NCBI GenBank assembly: GCA_910586105.1
Contig: CAJUGU010000080.1
Coordinates: forward strand, 1 to 17,490
Source: an uncultured Eubacteriales bacterium
GTDB lineage: Bacteria; Bacillota; Clostridia; Oscillospirales; Butyricicoccaceae
Reading direction: 5' to 3'
DNA: 17,490 nt
Part shown: piece by piece, positions 7,567 to 14,145 of the stretch
How positions within the stretch are numbered: the first letter of the stretch is position 1
Layout: every line of letters begins with the position of its first letter
The notes under the pieces: generated by a model
The model's input: only the letters and a program-made list of their open reading frames with translations
The model's database searches: none
What the model was told of the DNA's origin: nothing
Translations under genes and position numbers: made by a program

Positions 7567-7596
7567 ACACACGTTTCCGAGGAGCGTGTGTTTTTT
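7567..7596 (+). terminator. Rho-independent terminator after the sensor operon
   Basis: ACACACG (7567-7573) pairs with CGTGTGT (7585-7591) across an 11-base loop, followed by a run of T to 7596. It separates the kinase/binding-protein/regulator transcript from the transporter operon. Confidence 0.8.
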
Positions 7597-7647
7597 CATA
7601 TCTGTTTGACGCTTTCCCGGATAACACCTGAAAATAAACCTCTTTTT

Positions 7648-7676
7648 CCGAAAAACTGACCAATGCCGAAAGCTGA
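7648..7676 (+). promoter_or_regulatory. Candidate direct-repeat operator for the YesN regulator
   Basis: CCGAAAAACTGA (7648-7659) and CCGAAAGCTGA (7666-7676) form a direct repeat with about 18-base (two helical turns) periodicity. The downstream copy covers the -35 position of the promoter whose -10 is at 7687-7692. Same-strand repeats abutting a weak -35 are the classic layout for activation by AraC-type proteins. Binding by the regulator at 6016-7536 is inferred. Confidence 0.4.
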
Positions 7677-7692
7677 AAAGCCGCGCTATAAT
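7664..7692 (+). promoter_or_regulatory. Promoter of the transporter/dehydrogenase operon (consensus -10, poor -35)
   Basis: TATAAT at 7687-7692 is a perfect -10, while the hexamer 17 bases upstream (TGCCGA, 7664-7669) hardly resembles TTGACA. This predicts low basal activity and dependence on an activator. Transcription would start near 7699, leaving a leader of roughly 210 bases before the GTG at 7912. Confidence 0.6.
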
Positions 7693-7786
7693 AGCAACAT
7701 AAACAAGAACGACAAACAGATTTCAACTGATAAGATCCTTTTCATTTGAAAAACAGATAGCCTCTTAACTTCTTCTCTTACAAAAA

Positions 7787-7806
7787 GGCGGGGCGAAAGC
7801 CCCGCC
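7787..7806 (+). ncRNA. Perfect GAAA-capped hairpin in the 5' leader of the transporter operon
   Basis: GGCGGGGC (7787-7794) and GCCCCGCC (7799-7806) form an 8-pair GC stem closed by a GAAA tetraloop, with no T run behind it. The leader from about 7699 to 7911 holds no gene. Downstream of the hairpin, 7807-7870 contains further short complementary runs (for example GGCG and CGCC-like blocks) but no riboswitch class that I recognise. The hairpin could stabilise the transcript, or be part of an uncharacterised regulatory leader. Confidence 0.5.
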
Positions 7807-7911
7807 GGATTGTTCGGAGACAGCCTACCCATCAGGTCACCGGCACACAAGGCGATCCCCAAAGGCGCGTGAGTGCTTGACAATAAAAAAGAGAATAAAG
7901 GAGGAGAACAC

Positions 7912-9426
7912 GTGGAAAACGACTACATCCTGGAAATGCACGACGTTGTGAAGGTGTTTCCCGGCGTCCGCGCACTGGACGGCGTAAACCTGCTTGTCCG
8001 TCCCGGCAAGGTGCACGTCATTTGCGGCGAAAACGGCGCGGGCAAATCGACGCTGATGAAGGTCATCAATGGAACCCACCCCGCCGACGAGGGGAAGATG
8101 ATCTACAAAGGCAAAGAGATCGGCCCGCACACGATTCAGGACACGATGAACATGGGAATCGCCATGATTTATCAGGAACTGAACCCGGTGCTCGAAATGA
8201 CGATTGCCGAAAATGTGTACTTAGGGCGCGAGCCGAAAAAAGGGGCGTTCGTAGATTTTGCGAAGCTCTATCAGGACACGCAGGAGCTGCTTGACCGGCT
8301 CAACATTCCTTATAACGCGCATCAGAAGATGCGCGAGCTGTCCATCGCAGGGCATCAGCTGATTGAAATTGCGAAAGCGATTTCCATGAACGCATCTGTA
8401 ATTATCATGGATGAACCTTCGTCCGCGATTGGCGACGAGGAAATTGAGGTGCTGTTCAAACAGATTTTTTCCCTTAAGGCACAGGGCGTTGCGATTCTGT
8501 ACATCACCCACAAAATGGATGAAATTTTCCGGATTGCGGACGAGATTACAATTATCCGTGACGGCAAATGGATTGAATCCGGCCCCGCGTCCGATTACGA
8601 CGCGAACAAGCTGGTTGCCCGGATGGTCGGGCGCGAGATCACCAACGTTTTCCCCAAGGAGCACGATATCCCGATCGGTGAAGTCGTGCTGGAGGTCAAG
8701 AACCTGACCCAGGCGAAGGAGGACGGCGGACGCTTTGAAAACATCAGCTTCCAGCTTCGCAAGGGCGAGATTTTAGGCTTTGCCGGACTGGTCGGCGCAG
8801 GCCGTTCGGAAGTCATGCGTGCGATTTTCGGGCTGGACCCGCTCACAAGCGGCGAGGTGTATATTGAAGGTAAAAAGGTCGATATCCGCAACACCTCCGA
8901 CGCAATCCGAGAGGGCATTGCAATGGTTTCCGAGGACCGCAAGGGCTACGGATTGGTACTTGGGCGCAACATCCGCGACAATATCTCGCTGGTGAACCTG
9001 AAGGATTTCGCAAAAAACGGTCTGATTGACGATAAGAAAATCATCAAGCGTTCCAATGAAATGGTTGACCTGCTGAACATCAAGATTGCAAACCTGGACG
9101 TACAGGCAGGGACGCTTTCGGGCGGCAATCAGCAGAAGGTCGTCCTTGCAAAATGGCTGATCTGCGACGTAAAGGTCATGATTCTGGATGAGCCGACGCG
9201 CGGTATCGACGTGGGGGCGAAAAGCGAAATTCACCGCCTGATGTGCCGCTTCGCGCGGCAAGGCATGGCCGTGATTATGATTTCCTCCGAGCTGCCGGAA
9301 ATCCTCGGCATGAGCGACCGTGTAGTCGTGATGCAGGAGGGTGTGATCAATGGAATCCTCGACCGTTCGGAGGCCACACAGGAAAGCGTCATGAAGCTCG
9401 CGACAAGGGGGAAGAATCGTGAATAA
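7912..9426 (+). CDS. Sugar-type ABC transporter ATP-binding protein (RbsA/MglA/XylG family)
   Basis: This 504-residue tandem ATPase is the usual length for carbohydrate-uptake CUT2 systems. I chose GTG 7912 because AAAGGAGGAG ends about 7 bases upstream; TTG 7873 lacks a ribosome site. The first nucleotide-binding domain has Walker A GENGAGKST (from residue 39), a variant signature LSIAGHQ (143), and Walker B IIMDEPSSAI (Asp167, Glu168). The second has the family's degenerate Walker A GLVGAGRSE, where Arg298 replaces Lys, then LSGGNQQKV (402) and ILDEPTRGIDVGAK (Asp426, Glu427). Having only the first site fully canonical is normal for RbsA. It energises the membrane channel encoded next, with an 8-base overlap. 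The substrate cannot be read from the ATPase; context suggests a cyclitol or sugar. Confidence 0.95.
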   Translation: MENDYILEMHDVVKVFPGVRALDGVNLLVRPGKVHVICGENGAGKSTLMKVINGTHPADEGKMIYKGKEIGPHTIQDTMNMGIAMIYQELNPVLEMTIAENVYLGREPKKGAFVDFAKLYQDTQELLDRLNIPYNAHQKMRELSIAGHQLIEIAKAISMNASVIIMDEPSSAIGDEEIEVLFKQIFSLKAQGVAILYITHKMDEIFRIADEITIIRDGKWIESGPASDYDANKLVARMVGREITNVFPKEHDIPIGEVVLEVKNLTQAKEDGGRFENISFQLRKGEILGFAGLVGAGRSEVMRAIFGLDPLTSGEVYIEGKKVDIRNTSDAIREGIAMVSEDRKGYGLVLGRNIRDNISLVNLKDFAKNGLIDDKKIIKRSNEMVDLLNIKIANLDVQAGTLSGGNQQKVVLAKWLICDVKVMILDEPTRGIDVGAKSEIHRLMCRFARQGMAVIMISSELPEILGMSDRVVVMQEGVINGILDRSEATQESVMKLATRGKNRE

Positions 9427-10408
9427 GAGCGAAAAAAAGTTTAACTTTGGCGAATTTTACGGAAAATGGGGTACGCTGATGATTCTTGTGGTCATTGCGG
9501 TGCTGTCGGCGCTGTTTGTGCCGAACTTCGTAAAGCCCCGAAACCTCATCAACGTCCTGCTGCAGAACGCAGTCGTTGCAATGCTGGCATTCAGCGCAAC
9601 GTTTGTAATTATCTTGGGGCATATCAATGTTGCCTACGGCTCGGAACTGGCATTCATCGGCTGTATTTCCTGCCTGGTGATGAACAGCGTACAGTCTTCC
9701 ATGTCTCCAGTTGTGGCGGCGCTGGTTTCCTTAATTGTTGCGGTCCTGGTCGGCATGGTAATCGGCGGCATTAACGGTTACGTGATTACGAAATTCAACA
9801 TCCCGGCGTTCATTATGACCCTTGCGGTCACAACAATTGCACGCGGCGGCGCACTGCTGCTGACCAACGGCACGCCGGTTGCCGGTATGAACGACGCATT
9901 CAACTGGTTCGGACAAGGCTACATCGGGCCAATCCCTACATCGGTTATCATCATGATTATCCTGTTTGTGGTTGCGTGGGTGCTGCTGAACAAAACATGC
10001 TTCGGACGGCATATCTACGCGGTTGGCGGCAACGAAAACGCGGCCATTGCGTCCGGTATCAATTCCAAGAAAGTCGTTAAGCGAGCATTCCTGTTGGACG
10101 GTATTTTTACCGGCATTGCAGCAGTGGTGTTCATGGCGCGGCAGGCTTCCGGTACCCCGGCAGGCGGCTTACAGTATGAATTTGACGCAATTACGGCGGT
10201 TGTCGTCGGCGGCACCTCGCTTTCGGGCGGATCAGGCAACGTGGTCGGGACCATCATCGGCGCGATTATCGTCGGCATCATCAACAATGTGCAGAATCTG
10301 CTGCATATTAACACCTATTGGCAGCAGGTTGTGAAGGGTCTGGTCATCCTGATTGCAGTCATCATCGACGTTGTGACCAAGCGTGCGGCGGCGAAGGCCA
10401 AAAAGTGA
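9419..10408 (+). CDS. Sugar-type ABC transporter permease (RbsC family)
   Basis: A 329-residue hydrophobic protein of standard RbsC length. GTG 9419 overlaps the ATPase stop (9424-9426), with a purine-rich AAGGGGGAAG just before it. It has about eight to ten membrane segments, beginning after a short cytosolic N-terminus (MNKSEKKFNFGEFYGKWG). Family landmarks are the ILGHINVAYGSELAFIG segment, IGGINGYVITKFNIPAFIMT, and the cytosolic coupling region FDAITAVVVGGTSLSGGSGN followed by VVGTIIGAIIVGIINN. Two copies would form the channel with the ATPase at 7912 and the binding protein at 10470. The C-terminus is short and basic (TKRAAAKAKK). Confidence 0.94.
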   Translation: MNKSEKKFNFGEFYGKWGTLMILVVIAVLSALFVPNFVKPRNLINVLLQNAVVAMLAFSATFVIILGHINVAYGSELAFIGCISCLVMNSVQSSMSPVVAALVSLIVAVLVGMVIGGINGYVITKFNIPAFIMTLAVTTIARGGALLLTNGTPVAGMNDAFNWFGQGYIGPIPTSVIIMIILFVVAWVLLNKTCFGRHIYAVGGNENAAIASGINSKKVVKRAFLLDGIFTGIAAVVFMARQASGTPAGGLQYEFDAITAVVVGGTSLSGGSGNVVGTIIGAIIVGIINNVQNLLHINTYWQQVVKGLVILIAVIIDVVTKRAAAKAKK

Positions 10409-10434
10409 TTGCCCTATGCGTTCGCATATTGCAA
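10409..10434 (+). other. Intercistronic hairpin between permease and binding-protein genes
   Basis: Immediately after the permease stop, TTGC (10409-10412) pairs with GCAA (10431-10434). Inside it TATGC pairs with GCATA around a GTTC loop, with a small CC/TT internal loop. There is no T run. Hairpins here often set transcript stability so that the binding protein is made in excess; that role is inferred. Confidence 0.45.
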
Positions 10435-10469
10435 TAAAAAACAGAAGAGAAACAAGGAGGAATTTCAGC

Positions 10470-11420
10470 ATGAAGAAAAAAGCATTGGCGGTACTGCTGG
10501 CCGGAACCCTGCTGGCAGGTGTATTAGGCGGCTGTGCAGCAGGCGGCGGAAGTGGCAGCGGCACGGCGGACGGCGCGTTCACAGTGGCCTATCTGAACTC
10601 GGGCGACTCGGACGTGTTCGACAAGCTCAAGAAAGACACTTTCAACGACCTCGTCAAGAACGATACGAGTATTGCCGTGGTCAACTCCGAAGCCAACATG
10701 GACCCGCAGAAGCAGCTCAATCAGGTTGACGACGCGATCATGCAGGAGGTTGACGCGATTGTTATCGTACCGATCGACTACTCCGGCATTACCCCCGGCG
10801 TGAAAGCGGCGAACCAGGCCGGTATTCCTGTGATTTGTCTCGGCATCGAGTCTGAAGGCGGCGATTATACTTTCGTCGGCTGTCAGAACCGCGACGCGGG
10901 CGTGATGCAGGCCGATTATATGGCGGAGGTCCTGCCCGACGGCGCGAAGGTGCTGTACCTGTCCGGCACGCCCGGTCTGTACCACTCGGTGGAACGCCAC
11001 GACGGCTTCTATGACACGATGGCTGAAAAGCGTCCCGATGTCGAAATCCTGGGTGAGATGACCGGCGAGTATACCCGTGATAAGGCGCAGAAGGTCGTAG
11101 AGGACTGGTGCCAGTCGTATCCGGAGTTTGATGCAATCGTCTGCGCGAACGACCAGATGGCGCTCGGCGCGGTCGAAGCGCTCAAGGCGGCGAACCGTCT
11201 GGACGGCGTGCTGGTAGCGGGCGTTGACGCGACCGACGATGCGATGAACAAAATCAAGGACGGCGAAATGGCAATTTCCATTCGGCAGTCGGCGGATGCG
11301 CTCGCGCAGAACTGCTATGAAACCCTTCAGAAGATGCAGAAGGGCGAAGATCCCGGCGACCGCGTGATCGTTGATTTCGAGCCGGTTACGGCAGACAATG
11401 TTGCCGATTATCTCGGTTAA
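10470..11420 (+). CDS. Sugar/cyclitol-type ABC transporter substrate-binding lipoprotein
   Basis: This 316-residue binding protein starts at ATG 10470, preceded by AAGGAGGAA. The signal MKKKALAVLL ... VLGGC ends at lipidated Cys22 and is followed by a Gly/Ser-rich linker (AAGGGSGSGTADG) that tethers it to the outer face of the membrane. The body is the Peripla_BP_4 fold of ribose-, galactose- and inositol-binding proteins: QLNQVDDAIMQEVDAIVIVP, GIPVICLGIE, YTFVGCQNRDAGVMQADYM, DAIVCANDQMALGAVEAL and LVAGVDATDDAMNKIKDGEM. Gene order ATPase-permease-binding protein equals that of rbsACB. The fold includes proteins for pentoses, hexoses and myo-inositol. The downstream IolG-like dehydrogenase favours a cyclitol, but the sequence alone does not fix the ligand. 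Confidence 0.93.
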   Translation: MKKKALAVLLAGTLLAGVLGGCAAGGGSGSGTADGAFTVAYLNSGDSDVFDKLKKDTFNDLVKNDTSIAVVNSEANMDPQKQLNQVDDAIMQEVDAIVIVPIDYSGITPGVKAANQAGIPVICLGIESEGGDYTFVGCQNRDAGVMQADYMAEVLPDGAKVLYLSGTPGLYHSVERHDGFYDTMAEKRPDVEILGEMTGEYTRDKAQKVVEDWCQSYPEFDAIVCANDQMALGAVEALKAANRLDGVLVAGVDATDDAMNKIKDGEMAISIRQSADALAQNCYETLQKMQKGEDPGDRVIVDFEPVTADNVADYLG

Positions 11421-11441
11421 GCCCTGTGAAAATGTACCCCT

Positions 11442-11455
11442 GACCGGGAACGGTC
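11442..11455 (+). other. Small hairpin in the gap before the first dehydrogenase
   Basis: GACCG (11442-11446) and CGGTC (11451-11455) pair around GGAA. It is 57 bases before ATG 11513 and lacks a T tract, so probably not a full terminator. The remaining gap is AT-rich with no gene. Confidence 0.3.
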
Positions 11456-11512
11456 TGACTATATCCAAACATCCATTTCAAAATCAAAACTAAAGAAAGA
11501 GTGTGAATTATC

Positions 11513-12697
11513 ATGTTAATCGGCGAAAAGAAATTTGATAGAGCTCCCTTCCGTTACGGTATTGTTGGCGGCGGCCGTACCAGCAACGTTGGTTACAAGC
11601 ATCGTTTGGGCGCTATGCGCGACAACACCTCGTTTGTCCTGACCGCAGCTGCGTTCGATCTGGATTTTGACCGCTGCAAGGACTTCGGCAAAAACCTCGG
11701 CATGGACGAATCCCGCCTGTACCCGGATTACAAGACCATGTTTGAAGCGGAAGCCAAGCGCCCCGACGGCATCGAGGTCGTTGACATTGCTACCCCGAAC
11801 TTTCAGCACTTCGAGGTCTGCAAGGCGGCGCTGGAAGCCGGCCTGCATGTGATTTGCGAAAAGCCGCTGTTCTTCAAGATTGAGGAAGGTATTGAAATCC
11901 AGAAGCTGGCCAAGGAAAAGAACCGTGCGTTCTGCGTCACCTACGGATTCTCCGGCTTTGACCTTCTCTCCCAGATGCGCGCCATGATTCTGAACGGCGA
12001 TATCGGCGATGTGACGATGGTTGACCTCCGCTACGCGCACGGCTTCGCCTGCGACCCGACCGGCGACCAGCAGGCCGAGGGCCAGAAGTGGCGCGTTGAC
12101 CCGGCGAAGTCCGGCCCGTCCTTTGTACTGGGCGATCTTTCTACCCATACCTTCTACATGTCCGAGCTGGTTTGCCCGCACATTCGTGTCACGGAGCTGC
12201 TGTGCGACCGTCAGAGCTTCATCAAGAGCCGTGCTCCGCTGGAGGATAACGCTTATGTGCTGATGCGCTATGATAACGGCGCGGTAGGCCGCATGTGGGC
12301 TTCCGCCGTCAACGCAGGCGACATGAGCAGCCAGCACATCCGCATCGTCGGCACAAAGGCTTCGCTGGAGTGGAACGACATGCATCCCGACGAGCTTCAG
12401 TACCAGGTACAGGGCCAGCCGATCCAGACACTTGTCCGTGCGATGGATTACCTCGCTCCCGAAGCGCTGGAATACGAGCGCCTGGGCGCGCTGCACTACA
12501 CCGGCCTGATTGAGTCCTGGTCGAACCTGTACAACCGTTTCGCGGTGGTCATGGATGCGACCGACCGCGGCGATCAGGAAACGATCGACAAGATGGTATA
12601 CCCCGATCTGGCGCATGGCGTTGACGGCATCCGCTGGGTGACCAAGTGCGTCGAATCCGCCGACAAGGGCGCTGTCTGGGTCAAGTTTGACGACTGA
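11513..12697 (+). CDS. Gfo/Idh/MocA-family NAD(P)-dependent oxidoreductase
   Basis: This 394-residue protein has the family architecture. An N-terminal Rossmann fold begins RYGIVGGGRTSNVGYKHR, and VVDIATPNFQHFEVCKAALE precedes the CEKPL motif with catalytic Lys117. The C-terminal alpha/beta domain carries GDLSTH, giving catalytic Asp208 and His212, so the active site looks complete. Members oxidise or reduce a hydroxyl of sugars, inositols and glycosides using NAD(P). At 394 residues it is longer than the typical 330-350, partly from insertions around 190-205 and a longer C-terminus. ATG 11513 has only a poor purine-rich ribosome site (GAAAGAG). It follows the binding protein by 92 bases. It is not an obvious orthologue of B. 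subtilis IolG; the second dehydrogenase fits that better. Its last 49 codons recur in decayed form at 13797. Confidence 0.93.
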   Translation: MLIGEKKFDRAPFRYGIVGGGRTSNVGYKHRLGAMRDNTSFVLTAAAFDLDFDRCKDFGKNLGMDESRLYPDYKTMFEAEAKRPDGIEVVDIATPNFQHFEVCKAALEAGLHVICEKPLFFKIEEGIEIQKLAKEKNRAFCVTYGFSGFDLLSQMRAMILNGDIGDVTMVDLRYAHGFACDPTGDQQAEGQKWRVDPAKSGPSFVLGDLSTHTFYMSELVCPHIRVTELLCDRQSFIKSRAPLEDNAYVLMRYDNGAVGRMWASAVNAGDMSSQHIRIVGTKASLEWNDMHPDELQYQVQGQPIQTLVRAMDYLAPEALEYERLGALHYTGLIESWSNLYNRFAVVMDATDRGDQETIDKMVYPDLAHGVDGIRWVTKCVESADKGAVWVKFDD

Positions 12698-12707
12698 TCT
12701 ACAGAAT

Positions 12708-12742
12708 CTCTGCGGGTTTGCCAAATTGGCGGGCCCGCAGGG
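12708..12742 (+). other. Long intercistronic hairpin between the two dehydrogenases
   Basis: Bases 12708-12724 pair with 12726-12742: a CTGCGGG/CCCGCAG clamp, three G-T wobbles, then GCCAA/TTGGC closing on a tiny loop. The 3' flank is GTTAAAAAGGAG, not a T run, so it is probably a stability or processing element rather than an intrinsic terminator. It ends 5 bases before the ribosome site (AAGGAG, 12748-12753) of the next gene. Confidence 0.6.
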
Positions 12743-12761
12743 TTAAAAAGGAGCTTAAACA

Positions 12762-13772
12762 ATGTCCGAATTGAAAATTGGCCTGGTAGGCACTGGCGCA
12801 ATCGGGCGCACGCATATTGAGCGCATCAATAACCGGCTTTCCGGCGCAAAGGTGATTGCCTGCGCGGATGCAAACCTCGATTTTTGCCGGTCGGTGGCGG
12901 AGAAATACGGTATCAAAGCGTGTGCCACCGGCGAGGAGATGATTGCTGATCCTGCCATCGAAGCGGTGGTTGTGACGACACTCGACCCGTACCATGAACA
13001 GTATGTCATGGCGGCAATCAAGGCTGGCAAATACGTATTCTGTGAAAAGCCGCTTGCGCCGGAAGCCGACGCCTGCAAACGCATTGTAGAAGCAGAAATG
13101 GCGGGCGGGAAACAGCTGGTACAGGTTGGATTTATGCGCCGCTATGATCCGGGTTACCGTCAGCTGAAAGAAGCCATTCAGAGCCGTGCCTATGGGGAGC
13201 CGCTGCTGCTGCACTGCGCACACCGCAACCCTTCCGTGCCGGACAGTTATAACACGCCGATGGCTGTCGAAAATTCTATGATCCATGAGATCGACGTTCT
13301 GCGATGGCTGCTTGGGGAAGATTACGCGACTGCGGAAGTCCGCTTCGCAAAGGATACCCGACGTACCCACGCAAAGCTCCGCGATCCTCAAATCATGATC
13401 CTGACGACGAAATCCGGCGTGCACATTGATGTAGAGGCATTTGTAAACAACGGCAATAACTACGAAATTAAATGCGAGGTTGTGTGCGAGGATGCGGTTT
13501 TGAATCTGCCGGAACCCTCCAATATCCAAATCACCGCAAACGCGGCAAAGGGCATTGCAATCCATCAGGACTGGTCTACGAGATTCGTGGAAGCATATAA
13601 CACGGAATTTCAGGAGTGGATTAACGCGACGAAAGCAGGCCGTGTAGATGGGCCATCCGCATGGGACGGCTATGTCGGGCAGGTAACTGCCAAAGCAGCC
13701 TCCAAAGCGCGCGATACGCAGACGATTGTAGAGATTGCCTGCGAAAAAAAGCCGGATTTTTACGGCAGATAA
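12762..13772 (+). CDS. iolG: IolG-like inositol 2-dehydrogenase (Gfo/Idh/MocA family)
   Basis: This 336-residue protein has the length and recognisable text of inositol 2-dehydrogenase (as in B. subtilis IolG): IGLVGTGAIGRTHIERINN with the dinucleotide loop, YVFCEKPLAPEADACKRIVE with catalytic Lys96, KQLVQVGFMRRYDPGYRQLK, LLLHCAHRNPSVPDSY, IHEIDVLRWLLGEDY with His175, and GPSAWDGYVGQVTAKA. The enzyme oxidises myo-inositol to 2-keto-myo-inositol (scyllo-inosose) with NAD in the cytosol. By my alignment from memory, the catalytic Asp172 of the B. subtilis enzyme corresponds to Asn171 (AVENSMIHE), so activity or substrate may differ. AAGGAG lies 8 bases upstream of ATG 12762. No iolB, C, D, E or J accompanies it here, so it may serve isomer interconversion or a related polyol. 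IolX-type scyllo-inositol dehydrogenases are an alternative name. Confidence 0.85.
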   Translation: MSELKIGLVGTGAIGRTHIERINNRLSGAKVIACADANLDFCRSVAEKYGIKACATGEEMIADPAIEAVVVTTLDPYHEQYVMAAIKAGKYVFCEKPLAPEADACKRIVEAEMAGGKQLVQVGFMRRYDPGYRQLKEAIQSRAYGEPLLLHCAHRNPSVPDSYNTPMAVENSMIHEIDVLRWLLGEDYATAEVRFAKDTRRTHAKLRDPQIMILTTKSGVHIDVEAFVNNGNNYEIKCEVVCEDAVLNLPEPSNIQITANAAKGIAIHQDWSTRFVEAYNTEFQEWINATKAGRVDGPSAWDGYVGQVTAKAASKARDTQTIVEIACEKKPDFYGR

Positions 13773-13796
13773 ATTTACCTGCTGGTGCTGTGCCTT

Positions 13797-13946
13797 GTCA
13801 TGGATTCAACCGACTGTGGCAAGCACGAAACGATCGACAATATGGTGTATCTTGATTTGCCGCATGGTGCTGACGGCATCCTTTGGGTAACGAAATGCGT
13901 TGAATTCGCCGACAAGGGCGCTGTCAGGGCCAAGTTCGACGATTGA
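13797..13946 (+). pseudogene. Decayed copy of the C-terminal 49 codons of the first dehydrogenase
   Basis: The frame from 13797 to the TGA at 13944-13946 reads VMDSTDCGKHETID and ends GAVRAKFDD. It lines up without gaps with the end of the 394-residue oxidoreductase (VMDATDRGDQETID ... GAVWVKFDD, 12548-12697). By hand count 37 of 49 residues and about 82% of bases agree. It has no ribosome site and no N-terminal Rossmann domain; upstream similarity fades within about 10-25 bases. It is thus the tail of a duplicated or paralogous gene that once stood between iolG and the isomerase and was otherwise deleted. Confidence 0.88.
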
Positions 13947-14010
13947 TTTTCAGCAAGCACAGGGGGAACACTCCGTGAAATATACGAAGCATCCCCCTTT
14001 GCCAGGGGAG

Positions 14011-14036
14011 TGCGGAGAGGCCATATGCCCTCCGCA
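14011..14036. repeat. Possible REP-like palindrome in the gap before the isomerase
   Basis: GCGGAG(A)GGC pairs with GCCCTCCGC around CATAT (14012-14035). It is preceded by CCCC...GGGG (13993-14008), another short dyad. The wording around 13990-14010 (CCCCCTTTGCCAGGGGAG) resembles the repetitive intergenic palindromes common in gut Clostridia genomes. Repetition elsewhere cannot be tested from one copy. Confidence 0.35.
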
Positions 14037-14087
14037 AGCTCCATAACTTTCGAGTCCTCCAATTTTTCTCACTTTTTTCATTCACCT

Positions 14088-14118
14088 TGTCCCCGCCGAT
14101 CATGTGTCTGCGGGGACA
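14088..14118 (+). other. GC-rich hairpin upstream of the isomerase gene
   Basis: TGTCCCCGC (14088-14096) pairs perfectly with GCGGGGACA (14110-14118) around a 13-base loop, 13 bases before the AAAGGAG ribosome site. The following bases are A-rich, not T-rich, so it is not a forward intrinsic terminator. It may mark an RNA-processing or stability point. Confidence 0.5.
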
Positions 14119-14145
14119 CTCAAAAAATAACAAAGGAGCTTCCTT

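Noticed and set aside
7877..7882. Exact TTGACA hexamer just before the ATPase gene
   Set aside because: No -10 lies 15-19 bases downstream; that position falls in the ribosome-binding site. The promoter at 7664-7692 is better placed.
10524..11468. A 314-codon antisense frame over the ABC binding protein
   Set aside because: It mirrors a strongly coding gene with lipobox and ribosome site, and shows no family features of its own.
11516..12724. A 402-codon open frame antisense to the first dehydrogenase
   Set aside because: The plus-strand frame encodes a clear Gfo/Idh/MocA protein with all catalytic residues. The antisense frame arises from GC-biased third positions and has no recognisable domain or ribosome site.
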